From Rheum nobile (lineage: Eukaryota; Streptophyta; Magnoliopsida; Caryophyllales; Polygonaceae), in NCBI GenBank assembly GCA_027886185.1, contig WOAB01000568.1:9556501-9620500 (forward strand): DNA of 64,000 nt, in the 5' to 3' direction. Under the pieces are notes generated by a model. The model worked only from the letters and a program-made list of their open reading frames with translations. It had not been told where the DNA came from and ran no database searches. The translations under genes and the position numbers were made by a program. The stretch's first letter is position 1. Each line of letters begins with the position of its first letter. Below, in pieces: positions 9,760 to 19,705 of this stretch.

Positions 9760-9777
9760 TGGCGCTGTTGTCGGGGA
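9760..9777 (+). other. Athila primer binding site
   Basis: tggcgctgttgtcgggga differs at two positions from the tRNA-Asp-complementary PBS tggcgccgttgccgggga used by Athila-lineage elements. It lies 8 bp after the LTR end and 60 bp before the gag ATG. Confidence 0.85.
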
Positions 9778-9838
9778 GGCAAAGTTTCAATTTTTATTTT
9801 TGTTTGTTTGTGTGCCAACTATTGTGTGGACTTATCTT

Positions 9839-10593
9839 ATGGTTCACACCCGTGCTACTGACTCTTCTACTTTAGATCTTGATCCCGAAATCGAACGAAC
9901 ACTTTCCTACAATCGTAGAGCAGCCCGTACACAACTCGAGATGGCTGAGGAACAAACTTTGAGGCAGTTGACTGCACCGAATCTAGAGCAGCAGCCACTT
10001 GCTGTGCAGTTTCCAGAGTTGGCAGATGGCGTGAACTTTGAGCTTAAATCTGGGTTGATTCACTTATTACCCCACTTCCATGGGATGAGTGGAAAAGACC
10101 CCAACAAGCATCTCTCTGAATTCCACGCTGTCTGCAGCAGCATGAAGCCAAGGAACATTACTGGGGACCAGATCAAGCTGAGGGCCTTTCCTTTCTCTTT
10201 GAAGGATTTGGCCAATGATTGATTCTATTATTTGGCCCCAGGAAGCATAGATACATGGGCAAAGATGAAGAAAGCCTTTCTGGAGAAGTACTTCCCTGCA
10301 ACGAAGCTCAATAGCTTAAAGAGGAACATTAGCAACATCGAGCAGCATGCTACTGATACATTGTATGAATACTATGAGAGGTTCAAGAGGTTGATATCAA
10401 GATGTCCATACCATGGTTATTCTGACCAAGACCTCGTGCTATTACTGTATGGTGGACTCCTTGATGATGAGCGCGGGATGGTAAACGCAGCATGTGGCGG
10501 TAACATTCTCAACAAGACGCCGGCTGCAGTTTTTGAGATATTCTTTGAGCTATCTGAGGGCTCAAGGCAATTCAGCAACAGAGCAAGCGCTCA
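9839..10593 (+). pseudogene. Athila gag, first copy (one stop)
   Basis: ATG at 9839 opens MVHTRATDSSTLDLDPEIE, the usual Athila gag start. KSGLIHLLPHFHGMSGKDPN, KHLSEFHAVCSSMKP and LRAFPFSLKDLAND follow. A TGA at 10220 replaces the Trp codon of the conserved ANDWFYYL motif, which is intact in the second copy. The frame continues (APGSIDTWAKMKKAFLEKYF, LISRCPYHGYSDQDLVLLLY) to 10593. There the sequence jumps back to repeat the gag N-terminal part, so this copy is truncated by a tandem duplication. Confidence 0.87.
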
Positions 10594-10741
10594 AGACTTT
10601 GAGGCAGTTGACTGCACCGAATCTAGAGCAGCAGCCACTTGCTGTGCAGTTTCCAGAGTTGGCAGATGGCGTGAACTTTGAGCTTAAATCTGGGTTGATT
10701 CACTTATTACCCCACTTCCATGGGATGAGTGGAAAAGACCC
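9955..10741 (+). repeat. Internal ~640-bp tandem duplication of Athila gag
   Basis: Sequence from actttgaggcagttgactgc at 9955 recurs at 10594. The second copy runs to 10741, is split by CACTA-1, and resumes at 15819 to about 16309, giving a unit of about 640 bp. The copies differ at scattered positions (for example the TGA at 10220 versus TGG in copy two), so the duplication predates some of the decay. Confidence 0.9.
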
Positions 10742-10754
10742 CACTAGTGGAAAA

Positions 10755-11050
10755 AATCCTTATAGAGGCGGGCCTTTGGACACTTATTGAGGCGAACACC
10801 GTTCGCTTCAACTAAGGGGGCTGAAACAAGTAGGGACGCTTTTTGAGGCGGGCATTTTACGCCTCTAAAAGGACCTTATTGAGGCGGGCCTCCGAAGCCC
10901 GCCACAACAAGTCCCTCACTTTGGCGCCAAAATGAGGGACTTGTTGAGGCGGGCTTCGGAGGCCTGCCTCAACAAGTCGCGCTGACTCGGCCGAGTCAGT
11001 GTCTATGTACTTATAGAGGCGGACATACAAGTCCGCCTCTATAAGTCCCT
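10755..11050. repeat. CACTA-1 left subterminal repeats
   Basis: Inverted and direct gaggcgggc / gcccgcctc motifs, including an arm pair around 10875-10975 (gaggcgggcctccgaagccc against gggcttcggaggcctgcctc) able to fold as a hairpin. Confidence 0.8.
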
Positions 11051-11608
11051 TCTTTTGCGCTTCTTTTGGATGTTTTTTGGATTTATGATGCACCATACAC
11101 ACATTGCAGAATAGGTTCCTGATTTTATTCACAGAATAAAAACAAGTTTACATGACAAGTAAAAACAAGTTCAATCCGAGTACAGTCAGGTTCTCAACAA
11201 CAGTTTACATGACAAGTAAAAACAAGTTCAATCCGATAATAAATACTTAATTCGATGTAAAATACTGTGCCCATTGCTCACGAACAACATCCATTTCTTC
11301 ATAAGTATACGATATCTTCCTCTTAGGATATAGCTTCATAAAAAACACAGAAATTATTGACAAAAAACACAAATACTATCAATATATAGTTAGTTAAGTT
11401 ACATACCTTGATACTCTCAACGTCTTACGTTTTCTTATTAATTTCTCGCACTTTCCACCTTGATACTCTCAACGTCTTATGTTCCTGATTTTTTTCGCAG
11501 CGTACATATCAACGAAAAAGCATATGAGTACATATCACAAAAAAAAATCCAAGGAAGACAATTTATAATGCAATTAAATCTACTTGACAATAAATTACCT
11601 CATCTTAT
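11051..11608 (-). other. CACTA-1 region downstream of the transposase
   Basis: About 560 bp of AT-rich DNA 3' of the TNP2 gene. It contains two direct repeats: aacaagtttacatgacaagt with variants (near 11140 and 11200), and accttgatactctcaacgtc (near 11405 and 11458). No ORF of interest is seen. Confidence 0.5.
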
Positions 11609-14600
11609 TCATTTATGATTTGTAACCCATATTCCTTCCTTATGATTTGTACGGATATGATTAGTATTATTTGTATCTTCCTCCTCCGGTAATGGTTGAA
11701 CAACAGTTGATAACAAGGGTGTGTCATCATACTCGTCATACTCATCTTCATCCACAACATCATCAATACCCAGAATATGTCTTTTGTCTTGGGCAACTGC
11801 ACGCCATCTAGGATCAACATTGTCTACCACATAAAAAATCTGCTTAGCTTGTGATGCTAGGATGAATGGCTCGGCACTATCACTTAATCGGTCAAAGTTT
11901 ACCAATGTCAAACCCGGATAAATTTCATCTTGCTTCACCCCGTTAGGGTTGTTGACCCACTTGCACCGGAAAACAGGGATTGTAAAATTGTTATAATCAA
12001 GCTCCCATATTTCTTCGATAACACCATAATACGATTGTGTCGCATCAACCGGTCTTTTGTCCTTAGCGCTCGCATAGACCCTAGATGATGCAACTACCTT
12101 CACTCCACTATTCTGCACCACACTCTTTTCATCTTGTCTTCTAGTGTAGAATGTGAACCCATTGATATCATACCCTTCGTAAGACCGAACACATAGTCGA
12201 GGACCTCGAGATAACCACTTGACCGTATCAGAAACGTCATGTTCTTTCCTTAGTTCCTCAGCTACTTCCTTCTTAAACCAATCAACAAATGTGCGATTAT
12301 GTTCCTGCATCAAAGCTCTTTCATTCAATTTAGCATTATTGTGTTGCAATTCAAGGCAATGCTTTTCTATGTAAGGATTGACCTCTGTAAGATGCTGCAA
12401 CACACAAAGATGTGCCTTAATCTTCCTTTCAGATGGAGGAGATATCATATTTTTACCAATTACTCCCTCTCCTTCAAGCCTCCCTACATGACAAGATTTT
12501 GGAAGACCTATTGGATGAAGCCTTGACAAAAACTCAGCTGCGTATTGAGATATCTCTTCATGAAGGACTCCACGAATGATACTACCATCTGGATTCGCCC
12601 GATTCTTTGCTTTGTCCTTTAAACTGCCAAAAAATCTCTCAAAAGGATACATCCATCTTAAGAACACCGGACCACATAACTTGATTTCTCGAACCAAATG
12701 AACAATTAAGTGCACCATTATGTCAAAGAAAGACGGCGGAAAGTACATTTCAAATCGACACAAAGTTTCAACAATATCATCGTGGAGAGCATCCAATATT
12801 TCCGGATCAATAACCTTAGCACATATGGAACTGAAAAACACGCAAAGTTTTGTTATAACATGTCTCACGTGTTTCGACAATATCCCATGAAGTGCGATCG
12901 GCAAGAAAACATTAATCAATACATGACAATCATGAGACTTCATACCAATCAACCGAAGGTCCGAAAGAGAAACTAGACGTTTTACATTTGATGAATATCC
13001 CGATGGAACCTTAATGCCATGTAAGCACTCACAAAACACATTTTTCTCCTTTCTTGACATTGTGTAACACGCCGGAGGCAGAAAAGTCTTTTTACCATCT
13101 GGTTTTACCACGGGCCACAAATCTGGTCGAATATTCCTCTCTTTCATATCAAAACGAACTTTCTGATTGTCTTTCGTCTTTCCGGGTATATTTAGCAAAG
13201 TCCCAATTATAGCATCACAAACATTTTTTTCAATGTGCATCACATCGAGACAATGCCTAACCGATAAATCTTTCCAATAAGGAAGATCCCATAGTATAGA
13301 CACTTTCTTCCATAAAACACCCTTTTTAGAGACGGACTTGAAGCCCTTGCCGTATTTGGTGTCAACATTTTTAATCCGTTCATAAACATGTGATCCTGTC
13401 AAAGGTGTATGAGCTACTCCTTCCTCGGTGTACCCATTGAACTCCTTCTTCTTTTTACGGTAAGGGTGATATCGACTAAGGAACTTCCGGTACTCTAGAT
13501 ACACATTTTTCCTGTAATTTTTCAAGTAGGCGGGTTTCATGTCTTCTTCACATATAGGGCATGCCTGTTCTCTTTTGGTTTTGTACCCAGACAAGTTTCC
13601 ATATGCCGGGAAATCATTTATGGTACAAAAAACCATAGCTCGCAAGGTAAAGTTTGAGTTGGTGTATGCATCGAACATTGGAACACCTTCATTCCACAGT
13701 AATTTCAAATCATCAACAAGTGGATCCAGATACACATCTATGTCATTCCCAGGTTGCTTAGGCCCGTAGATGAGGAGTGATAACATGATATACTTGCGCT
13801 TCATACACAACCATGGAGGAAGATTATAAATCGCTAGAAGAACCGGCCATGTGCTATGTTGACTGCTTAGAGTGCCATACGGATTCACACCATCTGTACA
13901 TAAAGCAAGTCTCAGATTCCTAACCTCCTCACCAAATTCAGAATATTTCTTATCAATATTTCTCCATTGAGGAGAATCAGCAAGATGTCTAAGGAATCCA
14001 TCTTTCTTCCTCCCTTCCGCATGCCACCTCAGACTTTTTGCTTCCTTCTTTATCGAAAACAAACGCTGAAACCTAGGTATTATCGGAAGATACCACATAA
14101 CCTTAGCTGATGGGCCCCTCTTAGCCGAATTTACCCCTTTACGCTTGTAACGAGATGCACCGCACTTTGGACACTCATCCAAATTTTCATGTTCGTTTCT
14201 GTAAAGCATACAATCATTTGGGCAAGCATCTATCTTGACGGCCTCTAAGCCTAAGGGACACATCAATTTCCTGGCATAATAAGTAGAGATAGGCATCTCA
14301 TTACCTTCTGGTAAAAATTCACCTAACCATTCCAATAAGGTGTTGAAACTTCCATCAGTCCAACCAGAAGCACATTTCAAGTTGTAAAGTATTGACACAC
14401 CCTCTAACTTGCTAAATTTTGTACACCCGGGATACAAGGGAGTCTCTGCAGCCTTTGATACCTGTTCGAACATCTGAGGTCGTTCGTTCAAGTGATCTCT
14501 CACCCCATCCATCATCCCATTTATTTCATCATCTTCTTGGTCATCATCATCATCCATCTCATTATTCTCAGCAATATCATCATCGCTATCATCAGTGTCT

Positions 14601-14884
14601 ACCCGAACATCAAACTCATTGACACTAGAACTTGGACGATCAGGTATTTTCTCACCATGCCAAAACCAAACATGGTAATCTTGTTTGAAACCACGACGAA
14701 ATAAATGATCCTCAATCTCATCAATATCATCTAACCGCCTTATATTCTTACAATCACGGCATGGACAATAGATTTTTTTGGCTTTCGTACTCCGTTGGTG
14801 TGCTAAAGCACATCTAATGAACTCCTCAACCCCACTCAAGTATTGTGTCGTAGTATGGTCACCGTACATCCAAGGACGACTCAT
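11609..14884 (-). CDS. TNP2-type CACTA transposase, intact ORF
   Basis: A single 1091-codon ORF. I choose ATG 14884 (MSRPWMYGDHTT) rather than an in-frame start ten codons earlier, because transposase-associated domains begin this way. Domains in order: transposase-associated zinc region (IYCPCRDCKNIRRL, HLFRRGFKQDYHVWFWHGE, residues about 5-75); an acidic linker (residues about 95-120); the tnp2 catalytic region (LDECPKCGASRYKRKG, then LALCTDGVNPYG, then CPICEEDMKPAYLKNYRK, about 230-470); a DUF4218-like segment (GMKSHDCHVLINVFLPIA, about 650-760); and a DUF4216-like C-terminal region (ELDYNNFTIPVFRCKWVN). It would cut and paste CACTA elements in the nucleus. No stop or frameshift is seen; untranslated exons or introns cannot be excluded. 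Confidence 0.93.
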   Translation of the reverse strand: MSRPWMYGDHTTTQYLSGVEEFIRCALAHQRSTKAKKIYCPCRDCKNIRRLDDIDEIEDHLFRRGFKQDYHVWFWHGEKIPDRPSSSVNEFDVRVDTDDSDDDIAENNEMDDDDDQEDDEINGMMDGVRDHLNERPQMFEQVSKAAETPLYPGCTKFSKLEGVSILYNLKCASGWTDGSFNTLLEWLGEFLPEGNEMPISTYYARKLMCPLGLEAVKIDACPNDCMLYRNEHENLDECPKCGASRYKRKGVNSAKRGPSAKVMWYLPIIPRFQRLFSIKKEAKSLRWHAEGRKKDGFLRHLADSPQWRNIDKKYSEFGEEVRNLRLALCTDGVNPYGTLSSQHSTWPVLLAIYNLPPWLCMKRKYIMLSLLIYGPKQPGNDIDVYLDPLVDDLKLLWNEGVPMFDAYTNSNFTLRAMVFCTINDFPAYGNLSGYKTKREQACPICEEDMKPAYLKNYRKNVYLEYRKFLSRYHPYRKKKKEFNGYTEEGVAHTPLTGSHVYERIKNVDTKYGKGFKSVSKKGVLWKKVSILWDLPYWKDLSVRHCLDVMHIEKNVCDAIIGTLLNIPGKTKDNQKVRFDMKERNIRPDLWPVVKPDGKKTFLPPACYTMSRKEKNVFCECLHGIKVPSGYSSNVKRLVSLSDLRLIGMKSHDCHVLINVFLPIALHGILSKHVRHVITKLCVFFSSICAKVIDPEILDALHDDIVETLCRFEMYFPPSFFDIMVHLIVHLVREIKLCGPVFLRWMYPFERFFGSLKDKAKNRANPDGSIIRGVLHEEISQYAAEFLSRLHPIGLPKSCHVGRLEGEGVIGKNMISPPSERKIKAHLCVLQHLTEVNPYIEKHCLELQHNNAKLNERALMQEHNRTFVDWFKKEVAEELRKEHDVSDTVKWLSRGPRLCVRSYEGYDINGFTFYTRRQDEKSVVQNSGVKVVASSRVYASAKDKRPVDATQSYYGVIEEIWELDYNNFTIPVFRCKWVNNPNGVKQDEIYPGLTLVNFDRLSDSAEPFILASQAKQIFYVVDNVDPRWRAVAQDKRHILGIDDVVDEDEYDEYDDTPLLSTVVQPLPEEEDTNNTNHIRTNHKEGIWVTNHK

Positions 14885-15380
14885 TTCTAGTAATACATGC
14901 AAAATAACATGCAAGGAAGATTAAATACTCATTTCTAGTAACTATCCCGCCAAGGGCCTAAATAGATAATAATACGCAACCAAGCAAGAAAAAATACAAA
15001 CTCAACTATCCCGCCAAGGGCCTAAATTATGAATTCTATCCCGCCAAGGGCCTAAGGAATTAGGGTAGAAATCTGAAATAATACCTGACTTGGCTTCGAG
15101 TGCGTTGAAGGGAGCTCGTTTTGGTGAAACCTCGAGTGCGTTGTTGATACTTGTTGAAGGGAGTATTAGAGGGAGCTCGGAGAAGGGAGATGAAGTCGGA
15201 GCTCGGGAAGACGGAGCTCGGCGAAGACGGAGAAGATCGATGAAGTCGGGAAGACGGAGGAGATCGATGAAGTAGGAAAGACGGAGGAGATCGATGAAGT
15301 CGGAGCTCGGGACGAACGAATTGAAGACGAAGAGGAGGATACGAAGAGGAAAATGAAGGCGCTCGCAGCTGTTTTTTTTT
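14885..15380 (-). other. CACTA-1 upstream (promoter/leader) region with short repeats
   Basis: The stretch between the transposase ATG and the right subterminal array. It holds three copies of ctatcccgccaagggcctaa (14941, about 15006 and 15039) and a purine-rich block with repeated gatcgatgaagt and gacggag units (15170-15310). As the DNA 5' of the transposase it should carry the promoter; no convincing TATA box is seen. Confidence 0.5.
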
Positions 15381-15384
15381 TTTA

Positions 15385-15800
15385 ATTAGGGTTGAGCTTA
15401 TAGAGGCGGGCCTAACACGCCCACCTCTATAAGTATTACGACTCGGACGAGTAATGGTCTAATAGAGGCGGGCCTTACATGCCCGCCTCTATTGGACATA
15501 CTTGTTGAGGCGGGCTTTAAGAGGCCCGCCTCAACAAGCTTTAATTGAGGTGGGCTACTTGGCCCGCCTCAATTAGTTAGCATTAGATGCGGGCCTTACC
15601 CTGGCCCATCTCTAATACTTTAGCGGGAAATGTTTTTTCGGATACTTGTTGAGGCATATATTAATTTGCCCGCCTCAAAAGATGTTTTTGAGGCGTATAA
15701 ATTAATTATCCGCCTCAAAAACCAAAAAAAGTGATTGCCTAAGTCGTTGTTGAGGCGTTTTGAACTATGTACGCCTCTAAAAGGGAGCCTCAAAAAGTGT
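15385..15800. repeat. CACTA-1 right subterminal repeats
   Basis: Dense gaggcgggcc / ggcccgcctc motifs closely parallel to the CACTA-2 right end (8620-8870 and 9205-9540), ending in gagcctcaaaaagtg before the terminus. The similarity suggests that one transposase could act on both elements. Confidence 0.8.
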
Positions 15801-15818
15801 TTTTTTCCACTAGTGCCC

Positions 15819-16866
15819 CAACAAGCATCTCTCTGAATTCCACGCTGTCTGCAGCAGCATGAAGCCAAGGAAAATTACTGAGGACCAGATCAAGCTGAGG
15901 GCCTTTCCTTTCTCTTTGAAGGATTCGGCCAATGATTGGTTCTATTATTTGGCCCCAGGAAGCATAGATACATGGGCAAAGATGAAGAAAGCCTTTTTGG
16001 AGAAGTACTTCCCTACAACGAAGCTCAATAGCTTGAAGAGGAACATTAGCTACATCGAGCAGCATGCTACTGAGACGTTGTATGAATACTATGAGAGGTT
16101 CAAGAGGTTGATATCAAGATGTCGATACCATGGTTATTCTGACCAAGACCTCGTGCTATTACTGTATGGTGGACTCCTTGATGATGAGCGCAGGATGGTG
16201 AACGCAGCCTGTGGAGGTAACATTCTCAACAAGACGTCGGCTACAACTTTTGAGATATTCTTTGAGCTATCTGAGGGCTCAAGGCAATTCAGCAAGAGAG
16301 CAAGCGCTCAAGCAGTTAAGGCCGTAGATTCTCAGCCATCATCCTCACTACTTTCTGAGATGAAGGAGATGATGAGGAGGTTTATGATGAAGGGCAACCA
16401 GCAGCAAGTCAAGTCCTGTGGGATATGCTATGACACGATGCACCCCACAGATGCATGTCCAATGCTGTAGGAGCCCACTGCTGAAGTGAACGCTATAGGA
16501 GGTTTCGGTCCTCCTAGACCGAGATATGACCCGTACTCCAACACCTACAATCCAGGATGGAGAGATCACCCCAATTTGAGGTATAGGAACCAGCAGAATC
16601 CTCCTCAGGGTCGTGATGATCAAGAGTTCCACCAGAGACTGCCACAGTTCTTACAGCAGCAACAACAGTTCCAGCGGCCTGGAGGTCAACAACAACAACA
16701 ATTTAGAGCACAATATGACCCGAGACCTCAAGGCCAGAGCGCAAGTTCCTCTATGTCCGGTGATGACATGATTAAGTCTCTCGCTCAGAGTGTATCGACG
16801 TTGGCAAGCACTATGGTCCAACAAAATCAAGAGATGAAGTCTAGTATTCAGAACCTGGAAAAGTAA
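15819..16866 (+). pseudogene. Athila gag, second copy continued, with zinc knuckle
   Basis: It resumes after CACTA-1 with the codons for NKHLSEFHAVCSSMK. It contains the intact SANDWFYYLAPGSIDTW motif and LKRNISYIEQHATETLYEYY, then a nucleocapsid-like CGICYDTMHPTDACPML. A TAG at 16468 directly follows the knuckle. The frame then continues (16486-16866) through a Gln/Pro-rich tail and a coiled-coil-like SLAQSVSTLASTMVQQNQEM before another TAA. The product would be the capsid/nucleocapsid polyprotein, and it is broken by at least two stops. Confidence 0.85.
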
Positions 16867-17701
16867 GTGGGGCAGATTTCTCTAGCAGTGAGCAAACTGG
16901 AGGCCCGAGATTCGAGGAAACTACCATCTCAAACGGTAGCAAACCCGAGAGAGAATGTATGTGCGATGACGCTAAGGAGTGAACCGCAAAGGAATGAAGT
17001 GACGGAAGCTGCAGAGGAGAAACCGCGACCGCGGGTTGAAATTTGCGACCACGGTTTGCTTACTGACGATATTATAGGACAACAGAACGAAATCCGTGAC
17101 CGCGGAATGCACAGCCGCGACCGCGGAAACATCCCTAAAGGCGGAGAAATTTCCAAAGTTTTTCCGCGACCGCCGCCAGATTTCTTCGACCGCGGATTTC
17201 CTCCAGAGACGCCAGACACTTCAAAAGCCAATCCGCGACCGCGGGTTGAAATCCGCGACCGCGGGTTGAAATCCGCGACCGCGGGTTGAAATCCGCGACC
17301 GCGGGTTGAAATCCGCGACCGCGGGTTGAAATCCGCGACCGCGGGTTGAAATCCGCGACCGCGGGTTGAAATCCGCGACCGCGGGTTGAAATCCGTGACC
17401 GCGGGTTGAAATCCGCGACCGCGGGTTGAAATCCGTGACCGCGGGTTGAAATCCGCGACCGCGGGTTGAAATCCGTGACCGTGGGTTGAAATCCGCGACC
17501 GTGGGTTGAAATCCGCGACGGCGGGTTGAAATCCGCGACCGTGGATTATCCACTAGCGACCCCAATTTCTCAGATGTTAATCCGTGACCGCAGGTCCCAA
17601 ACCGCGGCCACGGTTGTGCCTCAAACGTCGAAGACAGTTATGTTCATCCATATTTTCCTCCACTCGGCTCGCTGAAGCCACCCGCGCCCTTCCCTGAGGC
17701 A
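16867..17701 (+). pseudogene. Athila gag-protease linker with expanded repeats
   Basis: Contains NPRENVCAMTLRS, a hallmark of the Athila gag-protease boundary. Imperfect NPRPRVEIRDRG-type units follow, then a 20-bp array (17228-17550) that shifts frame because 20 is not divisible by three. The expected link FPPLGSLKPPAPFPEALK to the protease is readable at about 17655-17705. Frame loss across the array makes a continuous gag-pro polyprotein unlikely. Confidence 0.7.
17228..17550 (+). repeat. 20-bp minisatellite in Athila coding region
   Basis: About 16 head-to-tail copies of atccgcgaccgcgggttgaa, the last few with cgtg or gacggcg variants. The unit contains the near-palindrome ccgcgaccgcgg. 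The central copies are identical, so the array homogenised or expanded recently. Confidence 0.97.
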
Positions 17702-18385
17702 TTGAAGGATACTAGAAGGCTGGAAAACGACAAGGAGATCTTTGAGACCTTCAGTAATTATGAGGTAAACATTCCTTTTATCAAGCTGGTTAAGAGTATT
17801 CCTCGCTATGCCAATTTTTTGAAGGAGTTATGCAAGATTAAGAGGAAGACAAAAGAGAAAGCGAAGAAGAAGGTCCAAGTGAGTGAGAATGTATCCGCTA
17901 TGCTGCAAAAGCGGATTCCCAAGAAGTGCAGTGACCCAGGCATGTTCAGTATCCCTTGCAAGATAGGTGACACCACGTTCGATAAAGCCATGCTGGATTT
18001 GGGTACATCTATAAATGTGTTGCCTCTCTCGCTGTATAAATCTTTGGGGCTTGGACCATTGCATGGGACAGGAAAGGTGATTCAATTGGCGGATATGTCC
18101 TATGTGTATCCCAAAGGAGTCGTGCAGGATGTTCTGGTAGAGGTCGATAAGCTGATTTTCCCTGCTGATTTTTTTGTGATGGATACGGGACAAGACAAGC
18201 ATGCAGCCCCTGTGATGTTGGGTAGGCCGTTTATGAAAACGGCGAATACAAAGATCGATGTGAGTAGTGGTTCACTCACCATGGAGTTTGATGGGGTGAG
18301 GATCGAATACAACATAGATGATGCAAAGAAACACCCTCCTGATTGTGATCCCAAGTGTTCGGTTGATGTGGACAACCCAAGCTGA
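17702..18385 (+). CDS. Athila aspartic protease region, open
   Basis: A 227-codon open stretch. The linker LKDTRRLENDKEIFETFSNY and VSAMLQKRIPKKCSDPGMFS lead to the protease core: AMLDLGTSINVLPLSLYKSL, where the usual D-x-G-A appears as DLGTS; the flap region VQDVLVEVDKLIFPADFFVM; and VMLGRPFMKTANTKIDV. In most Athila copies the motif is DLGASIN, so the catalytic Asp is kept. The end (CDPKCSVDVDNPS, stop 18385) comes where reverse transcriptase would normally begin after a linker. The gag start is remote, so this domain has no start of its own and would need the upstream polyprotein. Confidence 0.75.
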   Translation: MKDTRRLENDKEIFETFSNYEVNIPFIKLVKSIPRYANFLKELCKIKRKTKEKAKKKVQVSENVSAMLQKRIPKKCSDPGMFSIPCKIGDTTFDKAMLDLGTSINVLPLSLYKSLGLGPLHGTGKVIQLADMSYVYPKGVVQDVLVEVDKLIFPADFFVMDTGQDKHAAPVMLGRPFMKTANTKIDVSSGSLTMEFDGVRIEYNIDDAKKHPPDCDPKCSVDVDNPS

Positions 18386-19705
18386 TTTGAAGGGCACCAT
18401 ATCGAGCCACGACATTAACCAAGGCGCTGCTCGGGAGGCAACCTGAGGTATGTAATTCCTTTCATGTCTTTCCTTTTCAAGTTTTGATTATTGTTGTTTT
18501 CGATTTACACTAAAACGCAGGTGAGAGTGCGAAGACGGTGTTCGTCTCACAACAGACGCGAAACCGCGACCGTGGAAAATTTTCCGCGACCGCGGTTTGT
18601 CCACTGTAAGTCCCCTCATCTGGAAAAAAAAATCAAAAAAAAAATAATATTCTGAAGACATCGCGATCGCGGCCCAACTGTCCGAGCTTTTCTACGCGAG
18701 ATGGTGCGCATCATGCTGCCAAGGAGGAGACATTAGCCCGACATTTTTATTTGGCACCGATGATGGCCCGACATTAGACAGTTGATGAGGAGGAACACCA
18801 GAGCCCGCTACACGATCACACTAGGGCTCCAATTCTGTGTTCGTTGAAGGCCCGTGCAACCCCGTTTCTTTGATGTACCACTTCACCTTACAGTGGATCT
18901 ATTTGTTTGCACGTGGAGTTTACTTGAGAAGGACCGCCGCAACACCAGCGACTTGTGTTTTCAATGTTTTACCGCCAGCACCAACGTCCAAGTCCAGGCC
19001 ACCTCGACGACGGTCGTGAGTACTTTTCTACCTTCCCATATGCTTCATCTTTTTTTCTTTCATTACATTGAGGACATGCAATATTTAAGCATGAGGGAGT
19101 GATCTATACTTGCTAGTCGTCTGAGAAAGAAAAAAAAGTCAAAAATATGAAAAAAGACAAAAAGAAAATCCTGGGATAAGTCGAAAACCCGAAAGGGCGG
19201 CTTAGGCAATAAGCAGGTGGCTTGGTCTAATATTAGGCTGGGGTAATAAGAGGTCAAGAGTGATGTGAGTTTTGTGATCCCGTCTATAGAAAAATGAAAT
19301 GAGTGGCTTGGTGAAAACCCGAAATGGCGCCTTGGCAAAATGAGTGAAAAGAAGAAGAGTGATTATTAGGATTCCTCATTTTTCCTAGCGTGGTGACATA
19401 AGAAAAGGAGCTATAAGGAGGATTCGGGTAGGTAACTTTGGGAGGTATAAGAAGTTAGATGAAGGCTAGGATTAGATGGTCACTTTCACTCTATGGTGTT
19501 CGGGATAAGCTTGGGGGAAGTACTCTTCTTTCCTTTAAGCTTGTGTGCTGTGTTGATTGTGTTGGTGCTATGGCGATTCATGATTAGGTGTAGTTCTTAG
19601 TGGAGATAGTTTTGCTATGCTTCTTGAGACCTTGGGTATTTCATTGGAGGAGTAGGTTTCTACTAGCTTACTCGAGGACGAACAAGGTTTAAGCATGGGG
19701 GAATT
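18386..19705 (+). other. Athila 3' non-coding region and polypurine tract
   Basis: Starts with ggcgctgctcgggaggcaac, a conserved Athila post-coding segment, and ends with agcatgggggaatt, the polypurine tract preceding the LTR. The expected RT-RNaseH-integrase block (about 3-4 kb) is missing between 18385 and here. Repeated gaaaacccgaaagggcggctt and gaaaacccgaaatggcgcctt segments occur at 19180 and 19312. Fragments of the ccgcgaccgcgg motif occur at 18550-18600. No ORF worth calling is seen. Confidence 0.65.

Larger units (their letters stand above)
10742..15815 (-). mobile_element. CACTA-1: apparently autonomous-type CACTA (En/Spm) transposon
   Basis: The termini CACTAGTGGAAAAAA and TTTTTTTCCACTAGTG form the inverted repeat. 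A 3-bp CCC duplication flanks the element: gag reads gaccc before it and ccccaacaag after it, against gaccccaacaag in the uninterrupted copy at 10099. It is 5074 bp long. It encodes one large TNP2-type transposase on the minus strand and has the same gaggcgggcc subterminal arrays as CACTA-2. No second TnpA-like gene is recognised. Insertion is within gag copy two. Confidence 0.95.

Noticed and set aside
10857..11132. 91-codon minus ORF as a TnpA-like second CACTA gene
   Set aside because: Most of it is a translation of the subterminal repeats and it lacks any TnpA-like feature.
17221..17565. Minus-strand 114-codon ORF rich in Arg/Gly
   Set aside because: Purely a translation of the 20-bp array, which has open frames on both strands.
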